Source: Zeus faber (Eukaryota; Chordata; Actinopteri; Zeiformes; Zeidae). Taken from it: a stretch of 64,000 nt of DNA. The DNA is taken from the NCBI GenBank assembly GCA_960531495.1, contig OY482866.1:9189207-9253206 (forward strand), given 5' to 3'. A model generated the notes under the pieces. That model searched no databases and was not told where the DNA came from. It saw nothing but the letters and a program-made list of their open reading frames with translations. The number at the start of each line of letters is the position of its first letter. The stretch's first letter is position 1. Position numbers and translations under genes: made by a program. This document shows, piece after piece, positions 36,901 to 49,309 of this stretch.

Positions 36901-39900
36901 TTTTTTAATAACTGTTCATATAGGCCTTATAAAAACAAAACGGATGGTATGTACTTTATAGAGTTTAAAAGACAATTGTATAAAATTATTCTAATAAATT
37001 CAGTTTGTTGAGAACTGTGGCATTAAAAACGTGCCCTTTCCTTGTTGCCAGGTGCGTTCGCTCTGGTCAAGTGTTGACAAAATGCTGTCAAAGGTGAAAG
37101 ATGACCGGCGGGTTATGGAGTGCGTCATGAAGGGCGCCGCCGAGCAGCACGTCCTGGACGGCACGGACGTGGCTCTCAGGGTTCCCCGCGTCCTCCTGGA
37201 GACGATAGAGCGGGTTCCACAGCACGTAAGCCTCTTCATTTCCGGGGACCGTCACTCCGCTGGGGGTCTGTGCGGTCTTTGGGATTCTTGAATGTCGAGG
37301 TGGTTCTTACGATGAGACGTCTCTTTTTCAGCATAAACAGCTTGCCAACTCTTCTTCGGGGTCTGGAAAGCTCACTTGCATGTTGTACACTTGGTGTTGT
37401 GTACATTGCATATACTAGGAATTTGTCATTATTTGTGCTTATTCATCTTTAAAAATGGCCATCAGTTATGTTAGTAGTATGGCCGTTATGGCTTTTTCCA
37501 TTAGTGCTATTACCATTGTGTGCAGTATATTTTGTCACTAGTATACTGCCATCTCAGACTCGATATATATTTATACATTGCATTATACGCATATTTACTA
37601 TACTAGGATATCCATGAGAAATTACTGCTTGTGCAATGTTGTTATTTGTTTTTCTTGAGGGTAATGGCCACCTGTACATAATGGTCTAACAGGATGTCAC
37701 TCAGCTGTACTAGTGCTAACCTCTGTGTGTACTTGTATTTCTTTAATTGCACTTCTCTGTAAGCTCCTGCTGTTAATAAAGTTTTACTTGCTCCTTAGTT
37801 GAGCTCGGGCAACGTGTACAAGGCCGGCCAGCTGAACCTGCTGTGCCTGCTGGAGCTCATGAACCACGCGCTGCAGCTTCTCAGGGACAAGCGCTCTCAA
37901 GTCGGGGCCGCCGCCGCCGCGTCCCAGCTCCACCCGCAGCGCCTGCGGGAGAAGAGCCTGCAGTTGTCCCACGTGCTGGAGGACCTCCATGCTTTAAGGT
38001 AGCACGCCACTCCGTCACCGTCTGGCTCATTTGATTGCTCCTCCGATTATCTCCATAAAGAGCGCTCTGATTCATTGTTTGGAGTTGCCGTTCAAAGCAG
38101 CTGGAACAGGGAGAACAGTATTGATCTTTGAATGAAACTTGACGACAGATGAAAGAGTTTTTGAAAAATCTGATGTTGGTGAAACATACGTATTCAATGT
38201 CATTCACAGATCTTATGTTCGCTCAAACTCAGTATTTGCCATATTTGAACGGCGTCCGCATTTAATGCCTTGGTTGTAAATCTGCTTTCATTTGAAAGCA
38301 CTTGTTGCACAGATTTCTGTTTACTTTATTAATTAGTTATCCCGATCTTCCAGTATTAGAACCTGCTTCTTGTGTGATGAACGTTGAATGACCTTTGAAT
38401 GTCTATTCAGTCAGAAGATCTCAAAGGAAGAGATCCCTGAGGTCAGGCACGCTATTGGGAGGTTGGAAGCAGAGTGGGACAGGAAGTGGAAGAAATCTCT
38501 GGCCGACTCGCCACGGTCGCCGTTCTTGACGGTTGATCCTGTGAGTACTTTGCCCTGCTACCATAGCGTGTCGATTACAATGATATGGGGTCTCTGGACT
38601 GCGCTGTCCTGTTATTACTTTTTTTAATCTCCTTTAAAATAAAGCATCAATCGCTCCAGAATTTGTGTATCAACGGTTGCGACCGAAGAATCTGTACTTG
38701 TGTTTCGAAGGAGGGGTTTTACATCTGCACCGTCTGTCCCCCCCCCCCCCCCCCCCAGGCTCTGAATTTCCTTTCCCCCATGGCTCCGCTGTCTTTCGAA
38801 CCTGCCAACGAGGGCGCCCGCGCAGACGGCGTCTTCTCCCTGTACCCCGCCAGGCTTCTCGGCAAGTGACGCCTCGATCGGGAATACGATTTAAGCGAAA
38901 CGCGGTTATCATTCCGCGACTGAGACTTTGATTTGCGTTCGTGTTTACAGAAGCGAAGCGGAGTGAGGCCACAACCCAGGAAGAGGTCCCCTACCCTGAC
39001 GTCCACAGGTAATGGGAGCTGGGCGTCGTCATAACTTGTTGAGGGTTTGCTGGGAGGCAGATACCCGGGCAGCCCTGAGCCGTGCTCTGTCCGTCACCCG
39101 TCCTCCCCACAGCATTCCTGCTCTCTGATGACCGCGGCGAGTTGAGAGAAATCGCCACGGACAGATACGGAGCAGACAATCCCGCTTTCCACGTGTAGCT
39201 CCTTGGATGTGCCTCGTAATTGCTTACTTTGAAGTGGTAACCCGTAACATTATTTCATTAAATACTGTATTTTAGGGAGATAACCGGTACTTGAAGAGAA
39301 ACTTTTTGTGCCGTTTCCATTGTTGGTGGCACGGTCCGCCATTCAGTTTTGAATGGGGCTCTGGTGCTTCCTGTGTGGGCGCTGCCCACTCCAGACCATT
39401 TAAAATCATGACTGAGGCAGTTTCATTGCTTTAGCCTGGGAATAGGCCTAATCTTTGTCCGGGAAACGCTCCCTGTTAAACGTTATTGAAGCTTTGTGGC
39501 TTTTTTGTTTTTTTTTCCCAAGGGACAGCTTCTTCCTCGCACCCATTGAAAGCGCTGACACCCTCGTCTCTACCGCCGACGCGAACACTCAACTCCGAGA
39601 TGTGTTTGACACTCCCTCCCCTCCACTGCTCGCCACGCCATCCCCAAAACCAGCTCATCGGGTGAGTGTTTTTTGAGTTGTTGACCTTTCCACTCTGGAG
39701 GTTTTAACTTGGCGCAACAAAATAAGGGGGCGGTGGAGGGAATCTGAAACTTTGCTGATGTTAGAGATGCTTGGTAGTGTTTTTTGGATGGATAAACGTA
39801 TCACTAACTTAGGCAGAGTATTGCTCACATTTGAACTGACAATCAGGCTCGACACGAAATGAACTATAGCGATCGCAAATTTGCCAATCTAATTCATATT

Positions 39901-42085
39901 TTTAATTATCCAGGTTTATTTAACGTCTTCTTAAACAAGAGATTTATTTGATTTGTAACTACACCTTGGTCTGTTTAGGTCGGCGAAAAGAAGCTGGGAA
40001 TTGCTGGCCCTGCGTGGGCTACCATCGAGAATAAGTCCAAGATATTTGACTGGGAGTGTGACAACTTGGCCGACCAGGTAAAACGACGCTCTCCTTGGAG
40101 ACATCAGAGGCGACCAATAAAACCGGTTTATCGACACTTGTTGACATAATGTATGGGCTTACAGACATGAGAGATGCATGGCTCGATGGTTTTGACCACT
40201 ATCGGCCACAACCGGTGACGCGCCAATCAGTATCATGTTTGCCCCGCACGATGGTTGATGTCGGGCTGGGCGGTGTACCGACTTTTTATGGTATATTGAT
40301 ATTTTCAAACGAGATACAGGATGAGAAAATACCTTTTTCATATCTATAGTTTGACGTTGCATTAAAATGCACAACCTGTTTCTTCCCTTTAGCTGTGCCA
40401 GTGTTTGCGTCTCTTTCTCCGCAACCCCACCCGCATTTTAAGAAAAATGGTTACTTGTTAAGAAAATCTGACAAGCCGCGGCTGCTATTTTCCCCAAATG
40501 CAGAGGTTCCCAACCGCTGGGGCCGCGGAACGGGGCCAGGCCACGGGGCATTTTCCGCCGGGCTGGGTAGAGGGCGGGAATTTTATTTTTTTTCCAGAAG
40601 CAATCTCAGCTCTGGTCACAGCAGAGCTGCGCTGCTGGATTTTATTTGTACCAAAAAAGCTGTGTCCAGTAACCTGGAGCACATTTTACTTTGAGATTGG
40701 TTTGCATTAGTGAGAAGGTCCTGTATAACCTTGGGCAGTTTTGGAGATAATGTAATTACAAAGGTTTGGTATGGCGTCAATTATCGTTCTTAGAAAGGAT
40801 ATGAATCGGCAGGCCAGACTGTCCAAAAAATCTGAATCGGCCAAAAAAATGGCCATTGGTGCATCTCTAACACACTAAAGTCTAACGCTACTCCTGTTGT
40901 CGTGTTAAATGCTCTTGATACCTCAACCACATAGCAGTGTTTCATTGTCTTCCTCTGTTTGAGTTAACTCATTAATGGAAATGATTCTTACTGTGAACCA
41001 AAATGTTTGTTTGAGCAAGTCCCTGCAATGAGTGCTTGATCCAAGGAAAACCAGTGCTTCTCTATTAAGGGCAGATGGGTTTTTCTCAGTTTGCAGATGC
41101 TGTTGTAACAACCAGCCCCCTGGACCGCAAGATGGAGGGTTTAGACCTGGGAGACTTGCTCTCCACTTTGGGCGGAGACCCTTTCTGCACCAGGAAGCAG
41201 CTCCCACGCACCCCCGAGAGCCTGAGTGAGTCACAAGCACCGAAACCTTTCTAGCGATAAAGGAGCCCGCCCTTTGACACTGTCAGACTAGAAATTGTCC
41301 ATTTTGTTAAAAGGTAAAGCAAGGATTTCAGAAGCAGCATAAACTTGTCTAAACAAGGATGGTGGCATGCTAAGACATGTGAATAAGCTTAATACATTAG
41401 CTATTGATCATTTAAGACTGTCTACTTTTTTTACAGATCCCAAGTGATCAGTGGATTGAGTGGCAGTGTATTACACATAGCTCCCATTTAAATTTTCTTC
41501 AATAGAAATATATTGGTATTTTTTTCTGCAGTAATGGACGTGACGAGAGAAGCTCAACGCAGCCACCAGTCGTCTACATTTGCCGTTGATGCGTCGTACC
41601 ACACACAGGAAGTGCAGACGAGCCCACGCACTCCCTCAGACACAACTTCCTGCGATCTCGGCTCTGTTTCTGCGAGCCACGGCAGCCCCCTTCCCGACCT
41701 GCAGTGGTTGTCGGCCCTCTCAGACACGGTGGTGACTCCGTTGCAGAGCGACAGCGACGCGTCTTCCTTCAACTTGGTAAACGAGACTCTGCCCAACTGC
41801 CTCAGCTTCCCCTCCACTGAGGAGGAGGAGGAGGAGGAGGAGGAGGAGGAGGAGCAAGACTTACTCCTGTTTCCCGAGGATGCACAGGCGTCAGGTGACT
41901 CCTCCTTCCTAAACTTCTGCAGGACAAGGACGCCGGAGGGCCTCCTGTCTCACCACCCGGTCGCCGGGCCGGCCAAAACCTTCTCTCTGGATTTGGACTT
42001 GCTGGAGAGCCCCTCGCCCTCTGCACGGGACTACAGCCTCCCCCTGCTGATCGCGGTCTCCCCCATGGAGGACTTACTGCTTTAA
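33943..42085 (+). CDS. haus6: HAUS augmin-like complex subunit 6, complete, 16 exons
   Basis: HAUS6 is the augmin subunit that recruits gamma-tubulin for branching microtubule nucleation on the spindle. Exons: 33943-34076, 34347-34442, 34576-34654, 34742-34874, 35258-35402, 36534-36596, 36708-36765, 37052-37225, 37799-37998, 38411-38540, 38759-38861, 38951-39008, 39523-39661, 39979-40077, 41090-41225, 41532-42085. They join in phase to 766 residues (human about 955). Matches to human: [90 protein letters not shown] and, late, [19 protein letters not shown]. The middle is helical and probably coiled coil; the C-terminal third is low-complexity with a run of about 12 Glu from residue 679. Intron 11 has a GC donor. 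The start was chosen by position at the promoter and conserved following sequence. Confidence 0.96.
35579..35717. mobile_element. Small palindromic MITE in haus6 intron 5
   Basis: The left arm 35579-35617 begins ggccattgttctgacggccc. The right arm 35679-35717, reverse-complemented, begins gccattgttccgacagccc. About 34 of 38 positions match. The centre is about 60 bp. Confidence 0.75.
35730..35905. mobile_element. Fish dispersed DNA-element fragment
   Basis: Phrases such as gtactttactggagtatttc, acttctactccactacat and gagggaaatattgtactttt are familiar from a very common fish interspersed repeat, probably a DNA-transposon derivative. Ends not resolved. Confidence 0.5.
38738..38758 (+). promoter_or_regulatory. 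Pure poly-C splice acceptor of haus6 exon 11
   Basis: Nineteen C bases run straight into the AG at 38757-38758. Polypyrimidine tracts usually mix T and C. The exon it defines ends with a GC donor (38862), so both signals of this exon are unusual. Confidence 0.8.
40499..40690. mobile_element. hAT-like terminus in haus6 intron 14
   Basis: cagaggttcccaaccgctgg followed by ccgcggaacggggccagg is a hAT/Charlie-type left end. A related end lies inverted at about 52810-52856. The partner end was not located. Confidence 0.45.
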
Positions 42086-42250
42086 AAAGTGCAAATATAA
42101 ACTGTTTAAAGTTCTATAATTTGCAAAATCCACTTTAGCCCTTTTTTATTGAGAGGAGGATTTCCTGTTTCCGGGGAAACCTGGCCAGGGAATTAATTGT
42201 TGCCCTTCACGGAGGTTTTTATTGGTGAGAATGTAAATACTAAACATTTT

Positions 42251-42256
42251 AATAAA
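42251..42256 (+). terminator. haus6 polyadenylation signal
   Basis: AATAAA in acattttaataaagtcg, about 165 nt after the haus6 stop. Confidence 0.7.
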
Positions 42257-42779
42257 GTCGAACTGTTGAAACCTGACCCATGTCAGGGCATAATGGGGTG
42301 TAAGAAATTGTGGAGGACAACTAAGACAGCGCAGGGTCGGGCTGCTGTATTGTTAATATTCATTCGAATGTACTAATTAACCTGTCCAAGTTCCCAACCA
42401 CTTGTGAATAGCTTTCTCTACTAATAAATTGTTTGATAATTTAGCACATTGATTTATTTTTTCTTAACAATATATCACGTTTTTCAGAACCTTCCACATT
42501 CCTCCTGACCACAAATGGAGTAGAGACAACAGTTAAATATATACACACCAGAGTACCATGCAGAATGCACATTTACAGTATATAATTGAAACCATTGGAA
42601 AACTATTAAAAGCAGAACACAATACTCCAGAACAGCAAGGGGTAATATATAACTAGATGGAGACTACTGGAGGGAGTAAATATTATGTTAATCTAATGTT
42701 GACTTGGTACACAAAGAATGATATGACGATATGAATAAAACCAGAAAAATAATTGCTGAAATTCAAGTTCTTATTTAGA

Positions 42780-43340
42780 CTTTAATCACGGTACTGCCTA
42801 AAAAGGCTTCACAGGCCCGCATTTTGCCTATAAATCACCAGCACATCCTTCTTAACCCTGGGGTGGGGGGCACAAAAGAATCCCCCTTCCAAGACTACCA
42901 GGCTGCAGCGGAGGCCGGGTGGCCAATGTTAATACATGACTAATCATAGGTTAATCTACCTCTATGCAATGTTTAAGCTAGACAGCACGGAAGTATATTT
43001 TGCTGGTGCATAGCACTGCAGGTGGAGGCCTCCAGAAGGGAGGGGGCCATCATCCGGTCCGGACCAGGTTGGTCGGAGTGGTGTTTAGGGTGGTTGCTGC
43101 TGGTGTGCCCTGGCCCCACGTCCACAGCAGAGCGCCATCCTCCACATCTGGATGGGGTCACAACCAATCTCCCCCTATCTCCATGACCACAGCAATGGCC
43201 TCCATACGCTGACGGCAGACTGACCCCCTCTCTATAACACAGTGGGTCAATGTACAGTACCAGTGCTAAGGGGTGCGCGGAAAGTGTAACAGGACGTCAA
43301 TGGTTAACCAAATGCAAGGCTATCAAGATAAGTCGTAAGT
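42780..43340. other. Intergenic, repeat-like, no gene seen
   Basis: Moderately GC-rich unique-looking or old repeat sequence between haus6 and a LINE fragment. No exon or TIR pair was recognised. Confidence 0.35.
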
Positions 43341-43343
43341 CTG

Positions 43344-43680
43344 GGTTTAAACATTTCTACAGAGCTAGCAGCTCTGATTTCTGCAGGTAGGGTGTTCCAG
43401 GGTGCTGGGGCCCTGATTGAGAGGGCTCGCTAAAAGACCAGCATGTTGTGTGCATAAGGCTTCAGATGGTACACAAGGTTCCACTAAGTTGTTTTTTTTA
43501 TAAATTAGTAGAAAAACCCTAAAGTCACATTTGAGGTAAAGTGAGAACCAGTGCAGGGCGGCCAATGTGGTGGTAATATGGTTAAACTTTCTAGTCCCGG
43601 TCAAGATTCTTCCCGCTGCATTTTGTACTAACTGGAGGCTTCTAAATACGAGACATGGGAAGGCCAGAGAGCAACACATT
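43344..43680 (-). mobile_element. LINE ORF2 C-terminal fragment
   Basis: The minus-strand translation reads SLQLVQNAAGRILTGTRKF, then NHITTTLAALHWFSLYLK, then CDFRVFLLIYK. This matches the segment after the RT domain in fish LINEs, canonically LQLVQNAAARLLT and HITPVLASLHWLPV. It is a short 5'- and 3'-truncated piece. It is probably an L2/CR1-type or related LINE. Confidence 0.8.
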
Positions 43681-44089
43681 ACAATAATCTAGGGACAATG
43701 GTTTCCGGATAGAATCGTCCGTATTTTAGGAATAATTCTGGTAATGTTGAAAAGAGAGAGTGGGGTCAACTGTAACTCTCAAATATTTTGCTGAGTTATC
43801 AAAGTGCAGAGCGGCGCCCTGATCCAGGTCCTAAACCAGGTCCCAAACAGGTGTCTGGCAGATAACCAAAGAGCGCGTGCGCAGCTCAGCAAACTATCGC
43901 CCCAAGCCTGACGGAACACTTCAGTGGGGCCCTTCATAAAATGGGAAGGAACTAGGAAGCAACAGCTGTGGGCAGTTGATCAGAAGGCGCAGTCTCAGCT
44001 AAGGCACTAACGTTTCGGCCGCTGTAGCCCCGGTCCTGCTCAGAACGCCGGCAGCGAATTAAGATTTCAAACTGTGTGAAATAGTGGTC

Positions 44090-44670
44090 AGACACAGCAG
44101 AGGTGTAAGCAGGGCCGGCCGCTGGCATACACACTCTCTGCGGTTGTTTACGGCCCCAACCACTGCGGGGGGCCCACAAGATCAGTTCGCGTCGGGTCAG
44201 AAAATCAGCGAAATTGATGATGGTATATGCGTGGGGACTCTGAGAGGGAGCGATCGGGGTGCCCGCATTCTCCGCAGCGCTGCGCGTGCCCGTGCCCGTG
44301 CCCCTTCCCTCCGAATAAAAACAGTGTTTTTAGTTTAGGTGTATTTAGATGTCCTTAGAGTATGAAACAAAAAAAGACGCCTTTTGCCGGAGTGGCTCTC
44401 GACGACTGGGTCAAGGAAAACATTTGTTCGCTACGGCCGTATCGCTCCCGGTCCCGCATCGCTGAGCCTGCAGTTTGCGTCCCGGTTGCTCCCCCTCCAT
44501 GCGTGATGGAGTGCCCCGTTCCTCCAAATTAAACAAATAAAACAGTGTGTGTTTGAGTTTAGATGTCTTTGGATGTCGTTATTGCACGAAACAACGACCC
44601 CAAATAAATAAATAAATAAAGAGCACCGCGCGTAACAGGGACACTTTCTCGGTCACCCTCTCACACCGAA
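44090..44670. mobile_element. hAT-like fragment, second member of a three-copy set
   Basis: Contains gagggagcgatcggggtgc, acagtgtttttagttt, a second internal copy of that block near 44525-44580, and gcgcgtaacagggacactttc. The same phrases in order occur at 26958-27090 and 59150-59345. The beginning gcagggccggccgctggc is another repeat-like end. Confidence 0.45.
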
Positions 44671-44989
44671 GCGCGGCATAAATGGCAATATATAATAAAC
44701 CTGTAGCAACCATTCGCATTCAGTTCCGGGAAGATGTTATACTTTTTACAAATATTCTGAATGTGTGTATACTGAAATATCAGTTTCATGGGCGTTTTAG
44801 GGCAGTAATATATTTTCGAAAATAGAAAATGACGGGTTATTTTTTTTATATTTAATTTATATTTGGTTGCTATTAAAAAACAACATAAAATACTATAATA
44901 TAACATAATGTGCAAATAAATTCGTTCATTTCAAAACGAAGAAAAACGAACAAAAACAAAACGAAAAAGCAGGTTCCCTCGCTTGCACC

Positions 44990-45369
44990 TGTTGCGCTGT
45001 TGTCGCCCCCACGGGCCGCCGCTAGTGGGCGCCGCGGGGCCGCTCCGCCATGGGCGGCTCCACCGCCCGAAGCGGCAGCGCCGGGAAGAGAAAGCTCCCG
45101 AAGTAGCAGAGCAGCAAACATGGCGCCCGCTGCCTCCCGCAACTTCAGCTGAAAGTGCTGGGCGAAGTGTCGTCTTCGTTTTGTTTTTCCATCGCCCGGC
45201 TTCCCGCGGAGGAGTAACCGCAGCGGGGACATCTTTTTTTGTTTGTTTGTTGTTGTCGTGGTGGTGCACAGCTCCGGTTCGGAGGAGCTGGGTCGAGCTC
45301 GAATAGAAACTCCAAACCAGCAAGTTGTCTCCATGTCAACGCGGTGTCTTTCCGCGGTGTGAACAGCTG
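44990..45369 (+). promoter_or_regulatory. dennd4c: dennd4c promoter and probable 5' UTR exon 1
   Basis: Strongly CG-rich block that ends in a good donor, GAACAGCTG then GTAAGT at 45370. An ATGGCGCC element at 45119-45126 resembles a YY1 initiator site. No long open frame starts here and stays open, so the exon is taken to be 5' UTR spliced to the acceptor at 61154. The promoter call is reasonable; the exon limits upstream are unknown. Confidence 0.5.
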
Positions 45370-45585
45370 GTAAGTTTGAAAAACAAAACAAACAAAAAAA
45401 AACAAAAAAAAAAACCCCCAAAACACAACACGACGCGACGCGAAAGTAGCCGCGAGTCGCGCAGAATTCGAACGTTCAACGGCGACGGGCGCGGGTTTCG
45501 CGGCCGCTCGGGACGCGAGCCCCGTGTTGTCGCTGCCACCCCCCCCCCCCCCGGCGATTTCGTCACTTTTTAATCGGTTGTAAGA

Positions 45586-45624
45586 CGGGGGGGACGGGGG
45601 GGACGGGGGGCGGCCGAGGCTGGG
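45586..45624 (+). other. G-run cluster, potential G-quadruplex
   Basis: Three runs of 6-7 G separated by AC, then CGG, just inside dennd4c intron 1. The long runs can be split to supply four G3 tracts. Confidence 0.6.
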
Positions 45625-47399
45625 CGTCAAACGGCTGTGTTTGGAGTCGCTGTGCCCCCAAAAAAACACGCGTGGATGTCTAACGTCTCGGCGGGGAAAG
45701 CTGACCTAGTTCCACAGGCAACAGTTGGGAATACAACACTTCCCCTCCCGATAAGAGAGCGTGAACTGTTTATTGCTTTATCATATTTTTCATAGTGTGC
45801 TTTGCTGTGCTTATTGCGTGTTGCCAGTGTGTCCATTTTATTAGTTATTTTTTAGACGTCTTGTTTCATCTATTGTGTAGTGCGTTTACAAATGTTCTAT
45901 ATTATATATATTTCCCCCCCCCTATTTTGTAGTTAATTTATAGGTCTCTTGCATATTTTTATTGATTGTTATTAGATAAACAAAATAAAATTATCATTAT
46001 TATTCTAATTATTATTATTGTTATTTTTTTTTTATTATTGTTATTATTTTTAGTATTATAGGTGGGAAAAAGTATATCTATGAACAAGAGCTCAGCTCTA
46101 CTGTGTGCTTTCCAGGTGACAGATCTCAAGGAGGCCGTTCTGCCGAAAAGGTCAAAGGTCAGCAGCCCCTTGCGCTATGCCTTTACCATAAGCAATTGTG
46201 CAAGAATGTGCTTGTGAGACAGTCCCACATGCACAGGCGGCCGTTAATAATTTCCCTCTACCCGTTTGACATCGGACTTACAGCTACAGGTTGTCCCCTG
46301 CGGATGAACCGTCGTTCTTTTTGCTTAGTTGCTGAACATGGCTCACGTTTTTCTTTTAATTGTTTTTTTTTTTATAATTTTTACGAGGCCAAGGTCGGAC
46401 TGGATGGCCCCTGGGTTTGTGTATATGAAAGGTGAACTGATAATGCAATGCCAAGGTGTGTGCATATCTCTGCTTCAGCCCTTGGGTATTTGCCAGCCAC
46501 TAGTGGACGGTTCATCCCCGGGGCCACAGCTCAGTCGTCCCACGTCCTGTTTGGAGGGCCCTTCTGGGCAAAAATCAAACCTCATTGACGGGGCGCGGGG
46601 ACATTTTTTTTAAATTTATTTTTTCCCCAACGATTGAAGTCGCAAGGAGGGCAACTTCAAAAGAACCAGCGGAAAACGGCTCTTGCATAATTGTGGCAAC
46701 GGCACATGAGTCATGTGTGCCCCGCTCGTAGTGTACGTGCTCTGTGCAATACTCCATTCACCAAGCTCTGCAAGTTTGCGGCCCCTCCTCTGAAACTGTC
46801 TCGCCCTCGTCTTGGGGACCTGCCTGGGATTACAATAGGAGAGGGGTCCGCTCGCCCGACAGCGTAACACCTTTTAAATAAAGTGGTTCCTGGGGGCACC
46901 AAGCCTTTGTGTACAATGAATTTGCACTTTGACACCGCTCCTCGCCCGGAAAGTCTTGGCAAGCGATTGAGGAAATAAGGGAGGACGCCGGCCCTGGAAG
47001 CTGCGACGGGGCCGTTTTTTTTTTTTTCTTTTTTCTTTTTTCTTTTTTCTTTTTCGTGAGTCAACGATTGCAGCTTGTTTGTGACAATGGGGGGAAAAAT
47101 GAGTAATTCGTACCGCAGGACAGTGGGAAGGATCTTTCCTGTGACAGGTCTCTGAGAGCCTCTCCCTGCATGCACGTCGGTGCAATTCAGCCCCTGAAAG
47201 AAAGTTCATTTATTTTTACCTTGTCTATATTCGCAAAACATTTTCATCCGGGTTTGGGAGGAAATGCATCGTCTGCGGCGTACATGACGATGAAGGGCCA
47301 CGTGAATAGAGGCGGAAAACATCCCCGAGCTGCGTTTTCCTCACTCCTCCACTAAAAGGCTTATTTTGTCCAAGTATAGCGCTTTGTTTAACGGTTAAT

Positions 47400-48130
47400 T
47401 TCCGTCGCCCGGCGGGGCCGCGACGGCCGTGGGATCCGCGGACGCAGGGGGGGGCCGAGTGAGATCGAGATCGCACAACGATGCCGGCACAACTGCGGGG
47501 CCCCTGAGCCGCCCGGCGTCCCCTTAACAGTGTCGTGTTGCGGAACGCACACCGGCTTTGTTTGGAGTTATGCAGACGCACCGGCCATAGGCGTGACGGT
47601 GAAGATAAACACGGGCATGGGTGGCATCCTGCCGAACTCCACTCAGGTAACCCCTTTGCACCCACTAACCTTTCGTCTGCTTTGTTTTTTTTTTTTTTTT
47701 TTTTTGTCCTATCCCCCCCCGAAGTCGTCCCGTCGCCGGGAATCATTTTTGCTGCGGGCGGCTCGAGGCTCTCCCCGTTGGAGAGGGCAACGAGTTTGCC
47801 CTCTCTCTCCTTTCACCTCCCGAGTGGAAAGAATGCTCTCCGGCCGTCGCGCTCGGGGAAGGAGACTTGTCTTGTGACGTCGCGGCTGAGCTCGGCCCCT
47901 CTCCCCCTCCCTCCCCCTCCTCAGCCCCTCCACCCCCCGTATGGAACGCATTCTTCCGGCGTTGCAGTAGCCGCTTTCGCTGCTTTTCAAAGCGTGGCGC
48001 CTCCTTCCACATAAGCACGCAGGCCCAACGGCGGGCGTGTTGCGTCAGAGAGATGGCGGTAACCCATGTGTGCCGTGGAAGCGTTTTGGGTAAGCGCGGG
48101 CTCATGAGGTTTGCACGTGACGTCATGGTT
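47400..48130. promoter_or_regulatory. Second CG-rich block in dennd4c intron 1
   Basis: CG dinucleotides are frequent. A TGACGTCA at 48119-48126, a GACGTCGCGG near 47876 and an AGATGGCGGTAACC at about 48050 look promoter-like. It could drive an alternative dennd4c transcript or a non-coding RNA. No coding gene was recognised. Confidence 0.35.
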
Positions 48131-49309
48131 TCTGGGTGTTGGATCGTCGGATGTCATCTGCCCCAACAAGCACCCGGAGACGCAGGCTGCCGTGCACTCG
48201 GAATATTATCCTGATGAATAATATTGTGTTTCCATGTTTCGAGTCAAAACTTGAACGGAGCGGGGAGTTTGTTCTGGTTGTGGCGGCTCCCAACAAAAAT
48301 GGTCTACTTGATGACTATCGTAGAAACATGCCGTAGTCTCTCAGAATTCGGTGAGGTTTCCTTTCGTCTCAAGAGGGGAACGTTTTCTCGGTCGTGTCGT
48401 GCAGTCCAGTGCTCTCGCCTATTCGTGTCCGCCGTCACGGAAGGAAACTGCGCCTCGAAAATGGAAAAAACACAAAGTTATTCTGTTTTATTCCATTCAA
48501 TAACTGAAATTGTTTTGACCGTCCTTGTCGAAAATAATGCTCCGCCTGAGTTGGAAGACCTCTCCCATTGAATTAGACGGTGTAAGATGATACATTTGGT
48601 GGGAGTGTTGGCTCCGTGTGGAAGGGAACAAAGATGGCCTGGGGCAAAAAAATACAAAAAAAAAAAACGAATTACCTCAGTTAGGTTTCAGTCTTGTCTG
48701 TTGCAAGTGAGATGTATTGGTGCTCTGGAAAGTAATTGAGTTATTTCCAGCCAGGTCATTCCTTATACCGCGAGAGACAACATTCTAAATTGAAAAATGG
48801 ATTTCACCGATTGTCTGAGTTAAGCAACTGCTTGTGAATAAATGCTTGAATGAGAGCCATAAAACAAAGCCCCGGTGCTTGTTTGGCCCTGCGGGGCGAG
48901 GCTATCAGCCGGTGTCATCACAGCATTATACCCTTTTGTCTGTATTTCCAGAGCAGATGGAATAATAACTCGCTACGCATTTCCCACAAATGGCACAATA
49001 CAGTTTTATAGCGGTAAAATGTATCGCTCTGTCGAGTGTATCGAGTGCACTCAGGGATATATATTTTTTTTATCACCATTATCCTCAGATTGAAGGGGCC
49101 ACTTATAAAATGAGTCTGTTTTGTCTCTGTGGCTCTGTTCTCATTTCTACCGCAGAAGCTTGTTTTTATTCACCTTGGCAGTCTCGCATTGAAGCCCTAA
49201 TGTGACCGGAAAAACCTTCCTGCCCGCTCGGAGCAAACGCCGCGCGGGTCCAACCGGGACTGGCGCACGACGTCACCGCGCCCCTCCCCGAAAGAGGTTT
49301 GCGTTGAGT

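Noticed and set aside
34875-41089. Search for a SCARNA8-like H/ACA RNA in haus6 introns
   Set aside because: Mammalian HAUS6 hosts one, but I saw no convincing two-hairpin H/ACA structure; a covariance search would be needed.
44873-45669. Several overlapping open frames in the dennd4c CpG-rich region
   Set aside because: They occur on both strands in all frames, as CG-rich DNA gives, and match no family.
47530-47646. Possible exon reading GVTVKINTGMGGILPNSTQ before a GTAACC donor
   Set aside because: No acceptor, no partner exon and no known homologue; left only as part of the alternative promoter idea.
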